The notes beneath the pieces are model-generated. The model did not search any database, was not told the DNA's origin, and was given only the letters and a program-made list of their open reading frames with translations. Both the position numbers and the translations under genes were made by a program. From Epiperipatus broadwayi (taxonomy: Eukaryota > Onychophora > Udeonychophora > Euonychophora > Peripatidae), in assembly GCA_028023455.1 (NCBI GenBank), contig JAQFVV010000013.1, forward strand, positions 15,948,258 to 16,012,257: a stretch of 64,000 nucleotides of DNA. Reading direction: 5' to 3'. Positions 13,001-25,860 of the stretch are shown in pieces. Each line of letters begins with the position of its first letter. Within the stretch, counting starts at the first letter, position 1.

Positions 13001-15213
13001 TGATGTTTTAAGAAATAGGATGTTATAAGGAATGGAAATAATATTTAGTCTTTATGTGAATATCAGCATAGTTAACAAAGCCCTATGACTGATACACATT
13101 TTATTTGGACAGTGTTTATATTTCTTTAAATATTTGATGTTCTAATAAAGCTGAAGAAATAGCTTTAACATCGTCCCTGTACTAGAGGATATTAGGCAGG
13201 TAAATGTCATACCTCTTCGCACTGTACCATGATTTTGAGATATGTTAAGAGTAATACTCTAGCTTTCTTCCTTAATCCTATGCATCTGTTTTCGCTATCT
13301 TTATTTCATGTAACTGCATCGTTCAGTAAGATATGTTTAAGAGAAATGATGAATAATTTAGAACTTAGGTTATGCTATCGTTTTGTATAAGATTGGTTTA
13401 CTTGCTTAGAAGGAATAGGATGTTATAACTTAAAATTGAAGATCCAAAGTATCCTAAGGAAAGAAAAGAATCATAGAATATATTTTGAATTTTATTTCGG
13501 AAATGAAATATAAAATTTTTTAAATAGGGTATCTAAACAAAGATATTTTCTTTAAAGTGATAATAATTTTAAATGCTTTAGTATTATTTTTTTTTAAGAG
13601 AAAAATAAGTATTGCATATTTTTAAAATACAATAGTACAAAGTAAATTATGTAAACAATATGCATAGTATATTTTTTGTTTATTGATTAACAGAAATATA
13701 TTAATGATTACACTTATATCATACTAAAGTAAGGCTTAAAGAAGAATATATTATGATTAGTAAACATTGTGTGATAAATACTAAAATCTAGTACTGAATT
13801 TTTGGATAATATTTTGTGTAACATCTTTGACTTTGCAAGATGAAATTTTTTTTAATATTTTGAGAAGTCCATACTCATTATAAAATTTTGTTTTCTATAG
13901 AATGTTTTCTAAGTATGAATTTTTAAAATAAGATAGTTTAATAATATTAAGGATAAAATGCTGTTGCTAATAAAGTAGATAAATATATTTGTAATAAGTT
14001 AACCATAATGAGAAACCAAATAGTAACATTTTTTTTAAATTTTGTCCTAAATCTAAATAAAGATATAATTGAAATATAAATTATTTTTTTTATAACCCGG
14101 TAGATCAAACTGTAAAGTAAAAAAGTTAAGGATATCCACTGTAAATAGTGTAAATAAATTGTTTATTTATTTGTTGTTAGTAATAAACTTTGTTAAATTT
14201 TGTTATTTCAAAAATTTTGTGTCCGAGTTATTTATTTCTCCACATCTCTGCATGAAATCATGATATATGCATAATAATTGAAACAAATATATAATTTTGC
14301 ACAAAAGATAAATAGAGAATTATTTTAAGAATTTTAAATATTTTATTGGTATTCATTATAATTAAATAATCATAATCTTACATTATTTTATTGGTCATAA
14401 ATCAGTTATCACAATATTATATTAAATTATATGCTATCAGTTGCCACACATATTTTGTTTGTCAGATTATTAAAATGCTACCACGTATTTATTATATCAT
14501 TACATGAAGATATAAGATCATATTATATTATTTTATTATGGTAATAAAATTATAGTAAAAAGAAAAGATATACAGAATTAGTTAAACAATGAAGAATATT
14601 ATTACTGTTATTTATTATTATTAGTTTCAGTGTAGTAGATTATGACATAAAATCCCTTCTCATATTTTACTACCGTATTTTTATTAACTTAGAATAAACT
14701 TTATGAACCTGAGATTATTTTATTTGAGCTAGATTATTATTAAATAGAAGATTAAGATTTAATTATTAGTTTAATCTTAGTGAGTAGAAGTTATTAAAGT
14801 CGTAAGAATACTATGAGTTTGTTATTTGAAATAGTAATAAAGGGGGGATAGTGTTCTTATGCCATTGAGGTAGTATCCTGTGGGATATTGGCTCAATGTA
14901 ATCTATCTTGTCACCTGTATTTTCACTTCAAGTCTCATGAAAATATTAAATATTTATTTAATTTATTTTTATAAACTGAACCTTATTCGTATTGTAAATT
15001 TGAGCTAGTGAAACATTTTAATTTTAATGCTGAATATTTTATTTAGTAACTATTAACTGAGATAGAATCCGTTTTATTTTATATCATATACTATTCTGAA
15101 GTGAGGATGCAAACAGATAAGGTTAGAATATATATAAATTATTTTTTAAACTAAAAAGAAATCAGGAATTAATTATAAAATTGTAAATAAGTAATATTTA
15201 AATGATATATTAT

Positions 15214-15639
15214 AGCTGACTTTAAAGACATGTAGATGTCTAAAAGTTTCAGATCTTCTTCTAATAATTAACTTTTAGATAAATGCTTTGCTTGAGTTGG
15301 TTTTTTAAATCTAATGTCCCAACTCCTTCACTGAAGAAACCCATAGGTCGAAACCGGTCTGGGGATGGGGACAATCCAAGATATAAATGATTTGAATGCC
15401 TTTTCTTGTAGTAGCATTTATCATAAATAAAAAAAAAAAGCTTGTTTAGAGCTATTAGCACGCTCTTAATTTTACATATTTGTAAGTGCAAGCTATATAT
15501 AAGTCATGTGACATCTGACTTGTTATTATTACTATTATTATTTTGCTGTTGTGGCTTTAGCTAAATTAAAGGGCTAAGCCTATTAATATATGGAGTATCT
15601 GAATTAAGTTCAGGCCCATATGATTTTTTCAGTTGGAGA
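15214..15639 (+). repeat. Retrozyme-like / PLE-terminal-repeat-like unit, copy 1
   Basis: First unit of a tandem pair with a period of 424-425 bp. It starts AGCTGACTTTAAAGACATG and contains the hammerhead motif at 15316-15372. It then has an AAGCTTGTTTAGAGC segment, CAAGCTATATATAAGTCATG and a trailing GCTGTTGTGGCTTTAGC region, up to the next AGCTGAC at 15639. There is no open reading frame of note (one 76-codon minus-strand frame is incidental). Tandem short units with one type-I hammerhead each are what metazoan retrozymes and the long terminal repeats of Penelope-like elements look like. Which of the two this is cannot be settled here. Confidence 0.75.
15316..15372 (+). ncRNA. Hammerhead ribozyme motif, type I, copy 1
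   Basis: The core CUGAAGA (15331-15337, fits CUGANGA), then stem II ACC/GGU with loop CAUA, then GAAA (15350-15353) and CCGGUC with predicted cleavage after 15359. Stem I is formed by GUCCC...UCC-UUCA upstream and UGGGGA-U-GGGGAC downstream. Compared with copy 2 it has an extra U in stem I and an A-C mismatch at the base of stem II, so it is slightly decayed. Confidence 0.78.
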
Positions 15640-15925
15640 GCTGACTTTAAAGACATGTAGATGTCTAAAAGTTTCAGATCTTCTTCTAACAATTAACTTT
15701 TAGATAAATGCTTTGCTTGAGTTGGTTTTTTAAATCTAATGTCCCAATTCCTCACTGAAGAGACCCATAGGTCGAAACCGGTCTGGGGATGGGGACAATC
15801 CAAGATATAAATGATTTGAATGCCTTCTCTTGTAGTAGCATTTATCATAAATAAAAAAAAAAAGCTTGTTTAGAGCTATTAGCACGCTCTTAATTTTACA
15901 TATATGTAAGTGCAAGCTATATATA
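15639..15925 (+). repeat. Retrozyme-like unit, copy 2 (partial, about two-thirds)
   Basis: It repeats copy 1 almost base for base from AGCTGACTTT to CAAGCTATATATA, then the homology ends. Differences are a few substitutions and a 1-base deletion in the hammerhead stem I. The tandem head-to-tail arrangement puts two cleavage sites 424 nt apart (after 15359 and after 15783). Confidence 0.75.
15741..15796 (+). ncRNA. Hammerhead ribozyme motif, type I, copy 2 (intact by eye)
   Basis: All conserved parts are present. Stem I outer GUCCC (15741-15745) pairs with GGGAC. Stem I inner UCCUCA (15749-15754) pairs with UGGGGA (15784-15789). The core is CUGAAGA (15755-15761). Stem II GACC (15762-15765) pairs with GGUC (15770-15773) around loop CAUA. 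GAAA is at 15774-15777. CCGG then UC gives the cleavage site after 15783. Stem III is tiny, but CCGG is self-complementary, so two copies could form a dimeric hammerhead with a 4-bp shared stem III, as known for short-stem-III animal hammerheads. Stem I has an asymmetric internal loop that could contact the CAUA loop. Confidence 0.87.
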
Positions 15926-18447
15926 CAGTAATTCCCCCCAAAATTTTAATTTTATTTATAAAATACATTTATGCATTATTCCTTGATCTGAAAAAATCGT
16001 ATAACTTAAATTTAAAATGAATTCAATATATTAAGGAAGATACTTAAAAAAAAAAAAAAAATTAGAGGCAATTTTTATACGTCAATTTAAATTATTCTAT
16101 GATAAAAAGACAATCTTCTAATATTGAAATAGTTTTTGGAAATCATGTGGCATGTTTATCAACAACACAAATTCAATTGATGATTACCATCTAAGTAATA
16201 AAAAGTATTTCTGTATAAGTTATATATTATTATTTATTTTATTATTATTATTATAAATTAAAAAACTTAAATCTGTAATATATATAAAAAACTTTTGATT
16301 ATAATATTTATTATATCATATCAAAGCATACTGGAAAATGTACCATATATTCCTAAAATTTTTTGTAGTATGGTTTTTACAAGTAAAACTCACAAGTTAA
16401 CACTAGAAAATTATTTGATTAATATAAATGGGATGGGTTAACACATTTGCTTGCTATGATCTAGGATCCAAAACTGCTTGAAACATGGATTTTTTGAATT
16501 GCCAATCAATACCCAAAACAGGTAGTCATATAACTATATGATTAGTTAGAAGATAGAGGTCTCAAGTTAATCTGAGTTTGTCAGATAAGTGTTTTAAATT
16601 GTACAATGGGCAAAGAAACTTATTGACACTATAAAAGATTGCAATTAATAAAATATTAATCCATTAAATATTTTGAACTTGACAACTGTTGGAATTATTG
16701 AAATCTTTACTTCAGGCAGAAATATAATAGCTTGCATATCATTAAACATCATTTAATTACTTATTGCAATGAAGTGCTTTTATTAGTGTATTACATGTTG
16801 GTTTCAGAATCTGATCTGGAATTTGGAAGATTTAAAAAAATAAAAATTCAGCCATTTACAAAATTTAAAATATCTTAAATGTTCTATAGAATTTACATTA
16901 TTTCTGTTGTAAATTGATGAAAGATTAACATTCTTTGAAAAAAACATTATTTTTCAGTTTTGAATAAGTAAAAACAATGAGATTGCACACAAAAGCACAA
17001 GATTTACAAGCCCTAGACCCATGATGATCCAATCATAAAATTAACAGCTTTAAATCTAAAATTTTTTTGAGTGTGATGGCACTTTGTTGGCTGAAACGAA
17101 TCTCTTCCAAGAAAAAAAAAATATTAAAATAATGAAAATATTGAATCAATATAAAATTTATTATATAAATAAATAAACAGCAACTAATAAACGATTGTTT
17201 TATTTGTTCGGATTCTCAGCATATACGATTTAAAAAGTATCAAAATTAGACTTATCAAATGTCTAAAAAAATATATTTGGTTAATTTAACATTTCTTCAA
17301 GGCAGAATGTACATCCCCCCCCCCCCCCAAGCCATATTCACATTTGGTTCCAAGCTGCAGCATGAATACAGAAATTTGCAAATAGTGCAAACCATATTTT
17401 AATATATTGTTAACATAAGTATATGTATAAGAGTAATATTCATAGAAAAAACCTGGTACAACGGTTCCATTAAAAATACATGATGACAATCAAATTAACT
17501 ATTTTATAAAATAATTAATGTTTTTATACAATTGCAAATGCACTTTTTAAGAATTTCATAGCTGTCAAAATTCCAAGATTGTACATTTCATGCAAAAATA
17601 TTACTCTTTTAATAATTAAAAAAATAATTGTTTGTTAAACAAAAGTTTATGCCCATAGCAAGATTAAATGTAGAAACTAAAATGTTATCTCTCTGAAAAA
17701 TTATTATATAAATAAATTTAAAACTATTGCAGAATAAGTTCAAAAACATATCACTATGAAGAAGTAAAATTTAATTTACAAACACAATCAATATTCAATC
17801 AGTAGAATGAAATTGAGAAATATAAAACATATCCTGTTAATGCTTGAGATGCAATCCTAAAAATTATAACACAAAACAACTTTGAAAGGAATTTTTTTCA
17901 ACATAGTATTAAATTGGATAGGTAAAGTAGGATCAAGTTTTAATATATATGTATATTTTTGCGATTTGTCTTACTTTTTGATAAAAATATTAAAGGAGGA
18001 AAAAACAAAAGCAAAGCTATTTCAAATAAAATATACCTGATTATTTAAAAAATGAAAAGTCCCTTCAGTTCACTTATAAATATTTAAATTGTAATCTTTT
18101 ATTAAAGTAATTGCATAATTTTTTTAGAAACTGTAAATAGCTATTTTTCTTATAATAATCTAATCTACTATTATATCAACTATTGAGCATACTCATAATG
18201 AGAAAGAGTTTTGCATGTAGTGGCAGCTCTTTATGAGATATGAATATATTAAAAAATATTTAAACATAAAAGATGAAATTTAAAAATAAAAAAAAATAAA
18301 GGGTTGAAAAAAAAAAAGCAAATTCAATTTATAAAATAAATTTCTTTAATTTACAAAACAAATTTTACTTGTCAGGTACAAAAAAAAATTGCTGCAAGTA
18401 AAGAAATTAAAAAAAATTGAACACATATTTCCATATTAAGTACTCAC

Positions 18448-18570
18448 TTCTTTGTCTGTTAATTCCTTCCATTGAGGTTGTGAAATGCCAATATTATCTA
18501 ACATTCTTGAAAATTTAAACCGATTTTCAGCATTGTCAATACTTTCAGCTGATGTTCCTAAGATGTGCAC
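18448..18570 (-). CDS. CAD: CAD exon 12: CPSase half B, entry to ATP-grasp
   Basis: 41 codons, phase 0. [20 protein letters not shown] is the linker helix region that precedes the second ATP-grasp, then [20 protein letters not shown] and a final Glu. The donor is GTGAGT and the acceptor TACTTTTAG. Confidence 0.93.
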
Positions 18571-20534
18571 CTAAAAGTAAAAAAAAACAAAAAAACTTAA
18601 ATTTGCTATTATTTTTAGTTTAATAATGTTCATATAAGTTTTTATTATTTAATAAAAAAAGTACATGAGCTAATAGTATAATCACTTTAAGCATCCCCTC
18701 CACCCCCACCCACCCCCCCAAAAAAAGAGAGGAAAAAAAATTCTTGGATTCATAATAACAATATCAAAGAACATAACTTAGTCATAAAAACAAAATTTTA
18801 ATGTTGTGAATACAATTTAGTAATGCTACTTGTATATCTCTGGTAAAAATCTGGAATTCTGCTAATAGAAGAAATATTTGACATTAGTTGAACTTTAATC
18901 TCAATACTTTTTTCAATATTCAAATTAATAATGAAGTCAATTACTGATTGGGTACGATCTATTAATTATTCAAAACCATGTTTACTTCTTTGGGAGAAGA
19001 GATCAAAGATTTGAAAATAAATCAGTTGACATCCATGAATCAAGATCAATTTGATCCAATTGTTTCATAGAGAACAACAATTTCAGAAAAAATCAACTGA
19101 GATTCAATTTATTACTTAGGGCAGATACAATTTTAGGTATATCTCACATTTCATTAATATTAACATTATTTTTCATTTTGTTTTACTTTTGGATATGTTG
19201 ATGAATTTTTACTACTATTTAAAGAAAAATACAAACGATTATTTTTTGCAGAATATTTGATAGCAAAATAAGATCACAATGTTTGATTTCCTTTTCTTAA
19301 TTATTATAAGTATATCATTGATGTAATGCCTTCTAAGCTTATTTACCTTTAATCATGCTAACACTTATCTTTCATAAATTAAATAAGATTGCATTGAGAA
19401 TTATTCGGCATTTCATAATGTATTTTAAAACCTTCAAGTCACCCTTATATTAAATAATATTAAATAAATATAATTAGTTGTGTCTTTCTAAGTATCTTAT
19501 ACAATATAAATGAGAGTGTATAAACTGGTCACCACTTTCATTTATACCTTCAATAGGAATAATTATCAATGCAACTGCCTTCAATTTTTATCTAATTTTG
19601 CAAAGCCATAGAAGTTGAACTCCTAATGATATGCCCTCCTGGAAAAACATTTGACAGTTTGTAAATTTACTTAGATATATATATCCAATGCATTTCTAAC
19701 ATACTACAATTAAACTTACATCATCAGAATAAATATTAATTAGTATAAGTTTGTCACACTCATGATTCAGTATTTGTATATCATATAGTAATGTTAATTA
19801 CTTGATCGACTATATTTCTGAGACTTTTTTGATGCAATTATTATACCATTATTTTTTTCTCAGAATTATCTATCTTCTTTTTATATATATATGATATTAT
19901 CTATCTTTGCTTAACTTTTTTATTAAACGCATGAATTTTCTTCTTTTCATGATTTAATTTATCTAAAGTTGTCATGATTAGACAAAACAAAAAAATAATT
20001 AACTTCATTAGAAAGTGTGCTTACATACATTGTTAAAATTAGTATTATTAATTAATAATAACGATTCAATAATGTCATATAATGTTCTTGGGAATAAATT
20101 TTCTCTGCAAGAATATGTGTAAAGTTCTCTGTCTGATGACAGATGGGGCAACTAGGAAACTTTTAATTATTGTTAATGACAATTTACCATTGCTTTCTAT
20201 ATTCTTAACCCAATTTATTCTAGCATCTCATTTTCAGAGTGGAAAGATAAATTAGTCAGAGGATATCATTCTTCATTATGTTTTTTTGGAAAGGCCAAAA
20301 TAGAAAATCAAAATGATAGTAATATATATTTATTTTTAATAAAGATAAAAAAAAAAATGTTAAAGCTGAATGCATTTCTATCAAATACTTTTTATATTTT
20401 CTTTCTCATAATAAAAAAAAACAACCTATCATATAAAATTAAAAGTAATTTATAATAATGTATGGCTTCGGATATTATTATTAATATTTTATATTCAAAT
20501 CCTGATTTTAAAATTATAAGCCAATACCAATTAC
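18571..20534 (-). other. CAD intron 11 (2.0 kb)
   Basis: A/T-rich non-coding sequence. A C-rich run near 18700 and AT microsatellites near 19675 and 19885 are the only structure I noticed. Confidence 0.5.
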
Positions 20535-20636
20535 CTGCTGCCGATGAAGATCCATAGCTATATTATTAGGAAGTTGACCACCCATAGACAAAATTATTCC
20601 TTCTGGATTTTCAATGTCATAAATATCCATTACTGT
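20535..20636 (-). CDS. CAD: CAD exon 11: CPSase half B
   Basis: 34 codons, phase 0. [20 protein letters not shown] continues [23 protein letters not shown] is the half-B counterpart of the GFGGQTALN loop in exon 3. The acceptor TATTGCAG and donor GTAATT are clear. Confidence 0.93.
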
Positions 20637-21085
20637 CTGCAATAAAAAAACAAAATATTCATTAAATAAGAATTTCAAAACGATTCATTATGATGTCAAT
20701 TATAAAAAATCATTAACATTTTCATTCATATTCTACCTTACAAAGTTATAAAAACAATTTTATTGAAACATTTAAGCATTCTTAATATTTAAAAAAGCTG
20801 TCATGATTATTCCATGGTAATAATGTTTAACATTTATATTGGAAAATCTTTGTTCATTACATTAGGATTCTATGAGTGAGCTCACAAGCAGCTAAAGAAT
20901 AATGTTGTAAATCATGAGACAATTATTCTCAAAGAGTTGATCGGCTAATTATTTTAATTAGACAACAAAGTTGTTAACCAGTAATTTTATTAGCTGGCAT
21001 GTTTAAACTTGTTTGTTGCCATTTATCTATCCATTACATGAAATGTTAACATACTTTAATTCTTTGTTAAATAAATGCCATGAAG

Positions 21086-21362
21086 AATTATTAATACAGT
21101 GATGCATTGCAGTAAAAGTTTTCTATATAATAATTTCTGTAGGCTTTCTATATCATAATTTCTGCAGGCTTAGCGCTTTCAGAATTTTGTTACTCCATAA
21201 ACATAGCCTCTTTAGATTATTAACGTCATTATATTCAAATGTATGCAAAACTATCTCCTATATTATCCATTTTCTGGAAATGGCAGAAATTACGATATAG
21301 AAAGCCTACAGAAATTAGTATATAGAAAAGTTTCACCGCAATGCATCAGCGTATTAATAATT
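21086..21362. repeat. Foldback (inverted-repeat) element, 277 bp
   Basis: Arms of 80 bp (21086-21165 and 21283-21362) are reverse complements with about seven mismatches. The left arm contains GCATTGCAGTAAAAGTTTTC and the right arm the matching GAAAAGTTTCACCGCAATGC. The loop is about 117 bp with no coding content. It lies in the intron between exons 10 and 11. It is MITE-like, without a recognised superfamily end. Confidence 0.75.
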
Positions 21363-21874
21363 ACAAAGTAAAGGTGAAATGAAGAATCCAATAAATAAGC
21401 TATTAAATAAATAGGTTTTTGAAATTTTGTTAAACCAAACTAGCCCTACCAAGTGATTACTATAATTATTTAATAATAAAAATAAACCATGAGCTTAAAT
21501 ATGTAAGTGCATGATACTTTCCTTTCCAGAGTGCATCATATTACAATTCTGTTCTTGGAATATGCATTTGCCAGTTTAAAAATAGTTAGATACTCCTTCA
21601 CCAGAATATACCTTTAAGGCTAGTTGAATTGGCTGAGAGATTAATACCTAAAAAAATCCTGCTATCTAAAAACTTTCCAGTCTATAGCTGAATTTCTAAC
21701 TCCAGATCATATACTAGATGAATACATTAACAAATAAACAAGACCCTTCTTCATCATTAGACTTAATAAAGTTAAATTTAAAAATCCTATATATATGTAA
21801 ATCCACATTTGTTTTACTGCATACATAAACAATGAGAATGAAAACATATATATGCATCATCTTAATATACTTAC

Positions 21875-21973
21875 TTCAAATGAAATTTCATCAAAATACA
21901 GGCGATCACAAACATCATAATCAGTACTAACAGTTTCAGGATTGTAATTTATCATAATTGTTTTTTTCCCCAA
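21875..21973 (-). CDS. CAD: CAD exon 10: CPSase half B, N-terminal subdomain
   Basis: 33 codons, phase 0. [20 protein letters not shown], then [13 protein letters not shown]. Tyr in [10 protein letters not shown] and the [10 protein letters not shown] ending favour CAD over CPS1, which has Cys and a different ending from memory of those families. The acceptor is CATTTTAG and the donor GTAAGT. A 10-kb intron lies upstream. Confidence 0.93.
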
Positions 21974-24110
21974 CTAAAATGAAAATAAATAAACAAATTT
22001 AATTACTTTAAACACTAAAAAAAAAAGAAAAAAGCAAAAAAAGATAATAATTATCTTTATACAGATTACCAAAAAAAAAAAGTCTTATTTATAATTTTAA
22101 TTATCCTAAAAACAAATTTTTCCAAAATTTAGAGATGCAGCACAATGTGGCCTTTGAAGACTAATGGAATAACAACAGAAATGTGATATGAAACTTTACA
22201 TTCAAGATTTAAAAATTATTATCCATTCATCTCCATTTTGTATGCATTGTATACAACTTTAATAAAATGATAAATGAAAATCTACTTGCACTTTTTTTAA
22301 CAATGCTTTTTTTTAAATTTTCGATATTTATTTCTAACAATTTGATGGTCTAACAATCTTTTTTTAGAACTATAAAATATTAGGATATTATATTACTTTT
22401 ATTAATTATTCATATTTCACATGCTTAATAAATATGATTTTGGGTCACTGTGTGTGTATATGCATATATACACACACATATATCCATCATACATGATATA
22501 CTTTTTACTTTCATTTTCCTATTTTATATGAATGCATTGTACACAAACATGTATTTTATTGTAACATGGAAATAAATATAATCCATTATGTTACCTTTTG
22601 TATATAAATAAATAAAACTGAAAAATTATACAAAAAAAATATTCTATTAGTGTAACATTTATAAACCATATTAATGCACACTATACTGAGAAAGGTGATA
22701 AAACAACATTCCTGAAAAGTTTTTTTTTATTACATAATATATTTATTACATAATCTTTTTTATTTTTATTCTATATCATTTGCATATAGTGCAAAATTTT
22801 AAATCTATACACATTGTATTATGTAATTTTAATATATATCAATGAAAAATTTAGATCAAATTTGGGTTGTTTTGATCTTGCTTTAAATAAGAATTGTTTT
22901 TCCCATGTAGTAATTTATATTTTCTTGGTACATATATTAAATTTTATTTAATAAATTCAATTTCAATTATCTTAACTGTTTTTATTTTTATTTAAATATT
23001 TATTATATCTATTAAGTTTTTTTATTGATTATCTGTATAATAATTAACTTCTTTATATTATTTTTATTTTATTAATATTATATATTTTATTTATTACTTT
23101 TTTATTATTGTTTTTATACCTATGTATTTAGTATGTATATATTTCTATTTAAAAATTTATTTTGTTTTTTAATATTGCTTTTTGTATATTGTTATTGGAT
23201 CATTGCTATTTAAATATTCTTTTAGTTCTCCAATTTATAATTCGATCAGTAATTTATAGACATATTTTTATAATTATTTACCTTATTTATTTATTTTATG
23301 AATTTTTTTTTTTTTACAAAAACAGCTAACTATTACCAAAATTGTACTTTGTATCTGTAATTAACCATCGAATGGTAAATCCATTTGTATTTCTTTCTAT
23401 ATATATGCTGTCAATTTGTTTCTTTTATTATTAGTTATTTATTTTTGGATTAAAACGAATAAAAAGTAGTCTGAAAACACTTGCAAAATGATGTGTTTTA
23501 AAACTTCTGTCATTTTTTCCCTCAGTTCCAAGTCCGCAAAAAAAAAAAAAAAAAAAATGAGATATTTTTTTCATTCAAAAGATTAAAAAAAAATCGCACA
23601 GAGTGAAATCGAATAAATACTGCTGATAGAGAAGCTGAGCCATGCTGAATTTAATTAAAAACTTTCACACTCAAGCCTTAGAGCGATGACAGTTGGGTGG
23701 AGTTTGCACTTTTCTTTGCACAAAACAGGATGTTAATGTTTACCGCATCACTTAAATGTTTCAAAACTTGCAGATAAAATGCCTGGCCTTTATTAATTAA
23801 ATCCGAGTGAAAAATGCCTTTTATGTCAAAAAAAAAAAAAAATCAGCACTAATTGTTCAAACATTTCAACCATTATAAAAAATTGACAAATATGGGAAAT
23901 ACACTTTACAAAAAAATTTCTTACATGGCAATGTTATTTGGCAGATTGGTGCAGAAGGGTCCCTGCAAAAAGTATGTGAAATATGAAACATATACTGCAA
24001 CAGGTGTGCAAACCAGAGAACAATTCTGCTTAATTTTAGTCCCCCTTCGTATATTCACACTCTCAATACAAGATTCTTAAGATTGGCCTATATAATTGTG
24101 TGTAGTTACA

Positions 24111-24141
24111 AAAGATAAGATGGCCGTTCTTATCTTTTCAA
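24111..24141. repeat. Short perfect hairpin in a dispersed repeat
   Basis: AAAAGATAAGA and TCTTATCTTTT are perfect inverted arms around TGGCCGT. The same theme (GATAAGA with GC-rich centre and a nearby TTGGCCTATATAA/TTTGCCTATGTAA motif) recurs in the inverted repeat at 35461-35842, and more loosely at 26535-26600. This suggests one dispersed family. Confidence 0.6.
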
Positions 24142-24191
24142 AAGACTTTACCATATCGTTTTCCTGAAGGTTTGTGATGATGGTGTTCTAG

Positions 24192-24871
24192 TTGTATTTT
24201 TATATTGGACTACTTCCATCATCTAATATGTGTGTTGAATGTCTTTAGAAGAATTTAATTTTTATTTAAATATTCCAAATACATTCAATTGTTAGTAATA
24301 TCACAGCAAACAGGTTAGTATATGCACCAACTGTTAATAATATCACAGCAAACAAGTTAGTATATGCACCAACTGTTAGTAATATCACAGAAAACAGGTT
24401 AGTATATGCACTAACTGTTAGTAATATCACAGCAAACAGGTTACATCATCTAATATGTGTGTTGAATGTCTTTAGAAGAATTTAATTTTTATTTAAATAT
24501 TCCAAATATATTCAACTGTTAGTAATATCACAGCAAACAGGGTAGTATATGCACCAACTGTTAGTAATATCACAGCAAACAAGTTAGTATATGCACCAAC
24601 TGTTAGTAATATCACAGAAAACAGGTTAGTATATGCACTAATTGTTAGTAATGTCTGTTTGCTGTGACATTACTAACAATTACCATATACTAACCTGTTT
24701 TCTGTGATATTACTAACAGTTGGTACATATACTAACTTATTTGCTGTGATATTACTAACAGTTGGTGTATATAGTTTAATGTATTTGGAATATTTAAATA
24801 AAAATTAAATTCTTCTAAAGCCATTCAACACACATATTAGATGATGGAAATAGTCCAATATAAAAATACAA
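24192..24871. repeat. Palindrome of SINE tails with 42-bp tandem repeats
   Basis: The outer arms are inverted copies of a tail: TTGTATTTTTATATTGGACT on the left and its complement at the right end. Inside the left half a 42-bp unit (TGTTAGTAATATCACAGCAA, CAGGTTAGTATATGCACCAA) repeats with period exactly 42, seen at 24301, 24343, 24385 and 24427. The tail segment then recurs near 24446, and the unit again at 24528, 24570 and 24612. Units in reverse orientation follow to the right arm. The same tail ends the tRNA-derived SINE at 51812-52078. Confidence 0.8.
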
Positions 24872-25860
24872 TCTTTACCTTATCATTTAGATCAAAAGTT
24901 TTACTAGTATTTAACATCGCTAATTGATATTAAAGTACGGCACTTGTAAAAAAAATGATTACTTTCATATCAGAACTCTTTTCTACTATAAATTTAAATT
25001 CTTTAATCAATTTTGTTTAATATCTATAAATTTTTCTATTTGTTTTTCATTTTTATTGAATATTAGTGCAAGAGAAAATGTACTGAATTAAATTTCAATA
25101 AAATTTAACGTGTATGTATGTGGTTTCTCAAATGTATATTGTTAATGCTTGAATAAAATAACACGAATTATATAGTTTTAGCATGCTACTAAAAACAAGA
25201 GAAAATAATTTGTGACCAATTTGTATTGAATTAGAATAAGTTTTGGCTGACCTTTACATTGGATAACTTTAAATTTTACTTTTTTTCAGTAATCCTGTAT
25301 AACAACAAATAAGTTATTTGATAAATTTAAAACAAAATAATTTTCTTATATGTATTATTAGAATGACATCAGGAATGCAAATAAATTTAATAACAGTATT
25401 TTTTGTGATTCAATAAACAATGTATAAATATGATTTATTATCTTAAGATAAAAAATATATTTTTGACAAAAACTTCTTTAATTGCCACGAAAAAAAAAAA
25501 AAAAGGGGACAACAGATAAACATATAAACAATTGCATATCTTACACATTAATAGCACAATAATTTTTTTATCTGTAATTCATTCATTTTGATAACTTGTA
25601 GTAGAAGCTTCCATTATAAGTTTGCAAAAGCAATGTTAAAAGAACATTTTAAATAATTATAATTTCTAAATCTAAAACCAATTTAAATGTTCTTTTTCTT
25701 TTAGCATTCACAAAGTTTTTTTTATAAGGATTATTTTCTAAATAAAAATAATTATTTATATCTACAACTATTAGTTAACCTATTTGCTAACACTCTGCAA
25801 TCTATGTAAAAAATTTTCACCTATGAGTTTGCAAGCACCATAGAACTTTTTCTATTATAG

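Larger units (their letters stand above)
10091..18447 (-). other. CAD intron 12 (8.4 kb)
   Basis: A/T-rich with only very short open frames. The one clear feature is the tandem hammerhead repeat at 15214-15925. A run of 13 or so C at about 17317 is a simple repeat. Segments near 11200-13400 and 14820-14950 are slightly richer in G but I recognise no coding remnant. Confidence 0.55.

Noticed and set aside
15261-15491. Minus-strand frame across the hammerhead repeat
   Set aside because: Explained by the repeat; not kept in a protein-like way in the second unit and has no known domain.
17086-17106. GGCTGAAACGAATC as a hammerhead 3' half
   Set aside because: No CUGANGA core upstream and no stem II.
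17310-17335. Poly-C run as a biological signal
   Set aside because: Simple homopolymer; no context supporting function.
24287-24650. CRISPR array
   Set aside because: 42-bp spacing is a whole tandem unit without unique spacers, in an animal genome.
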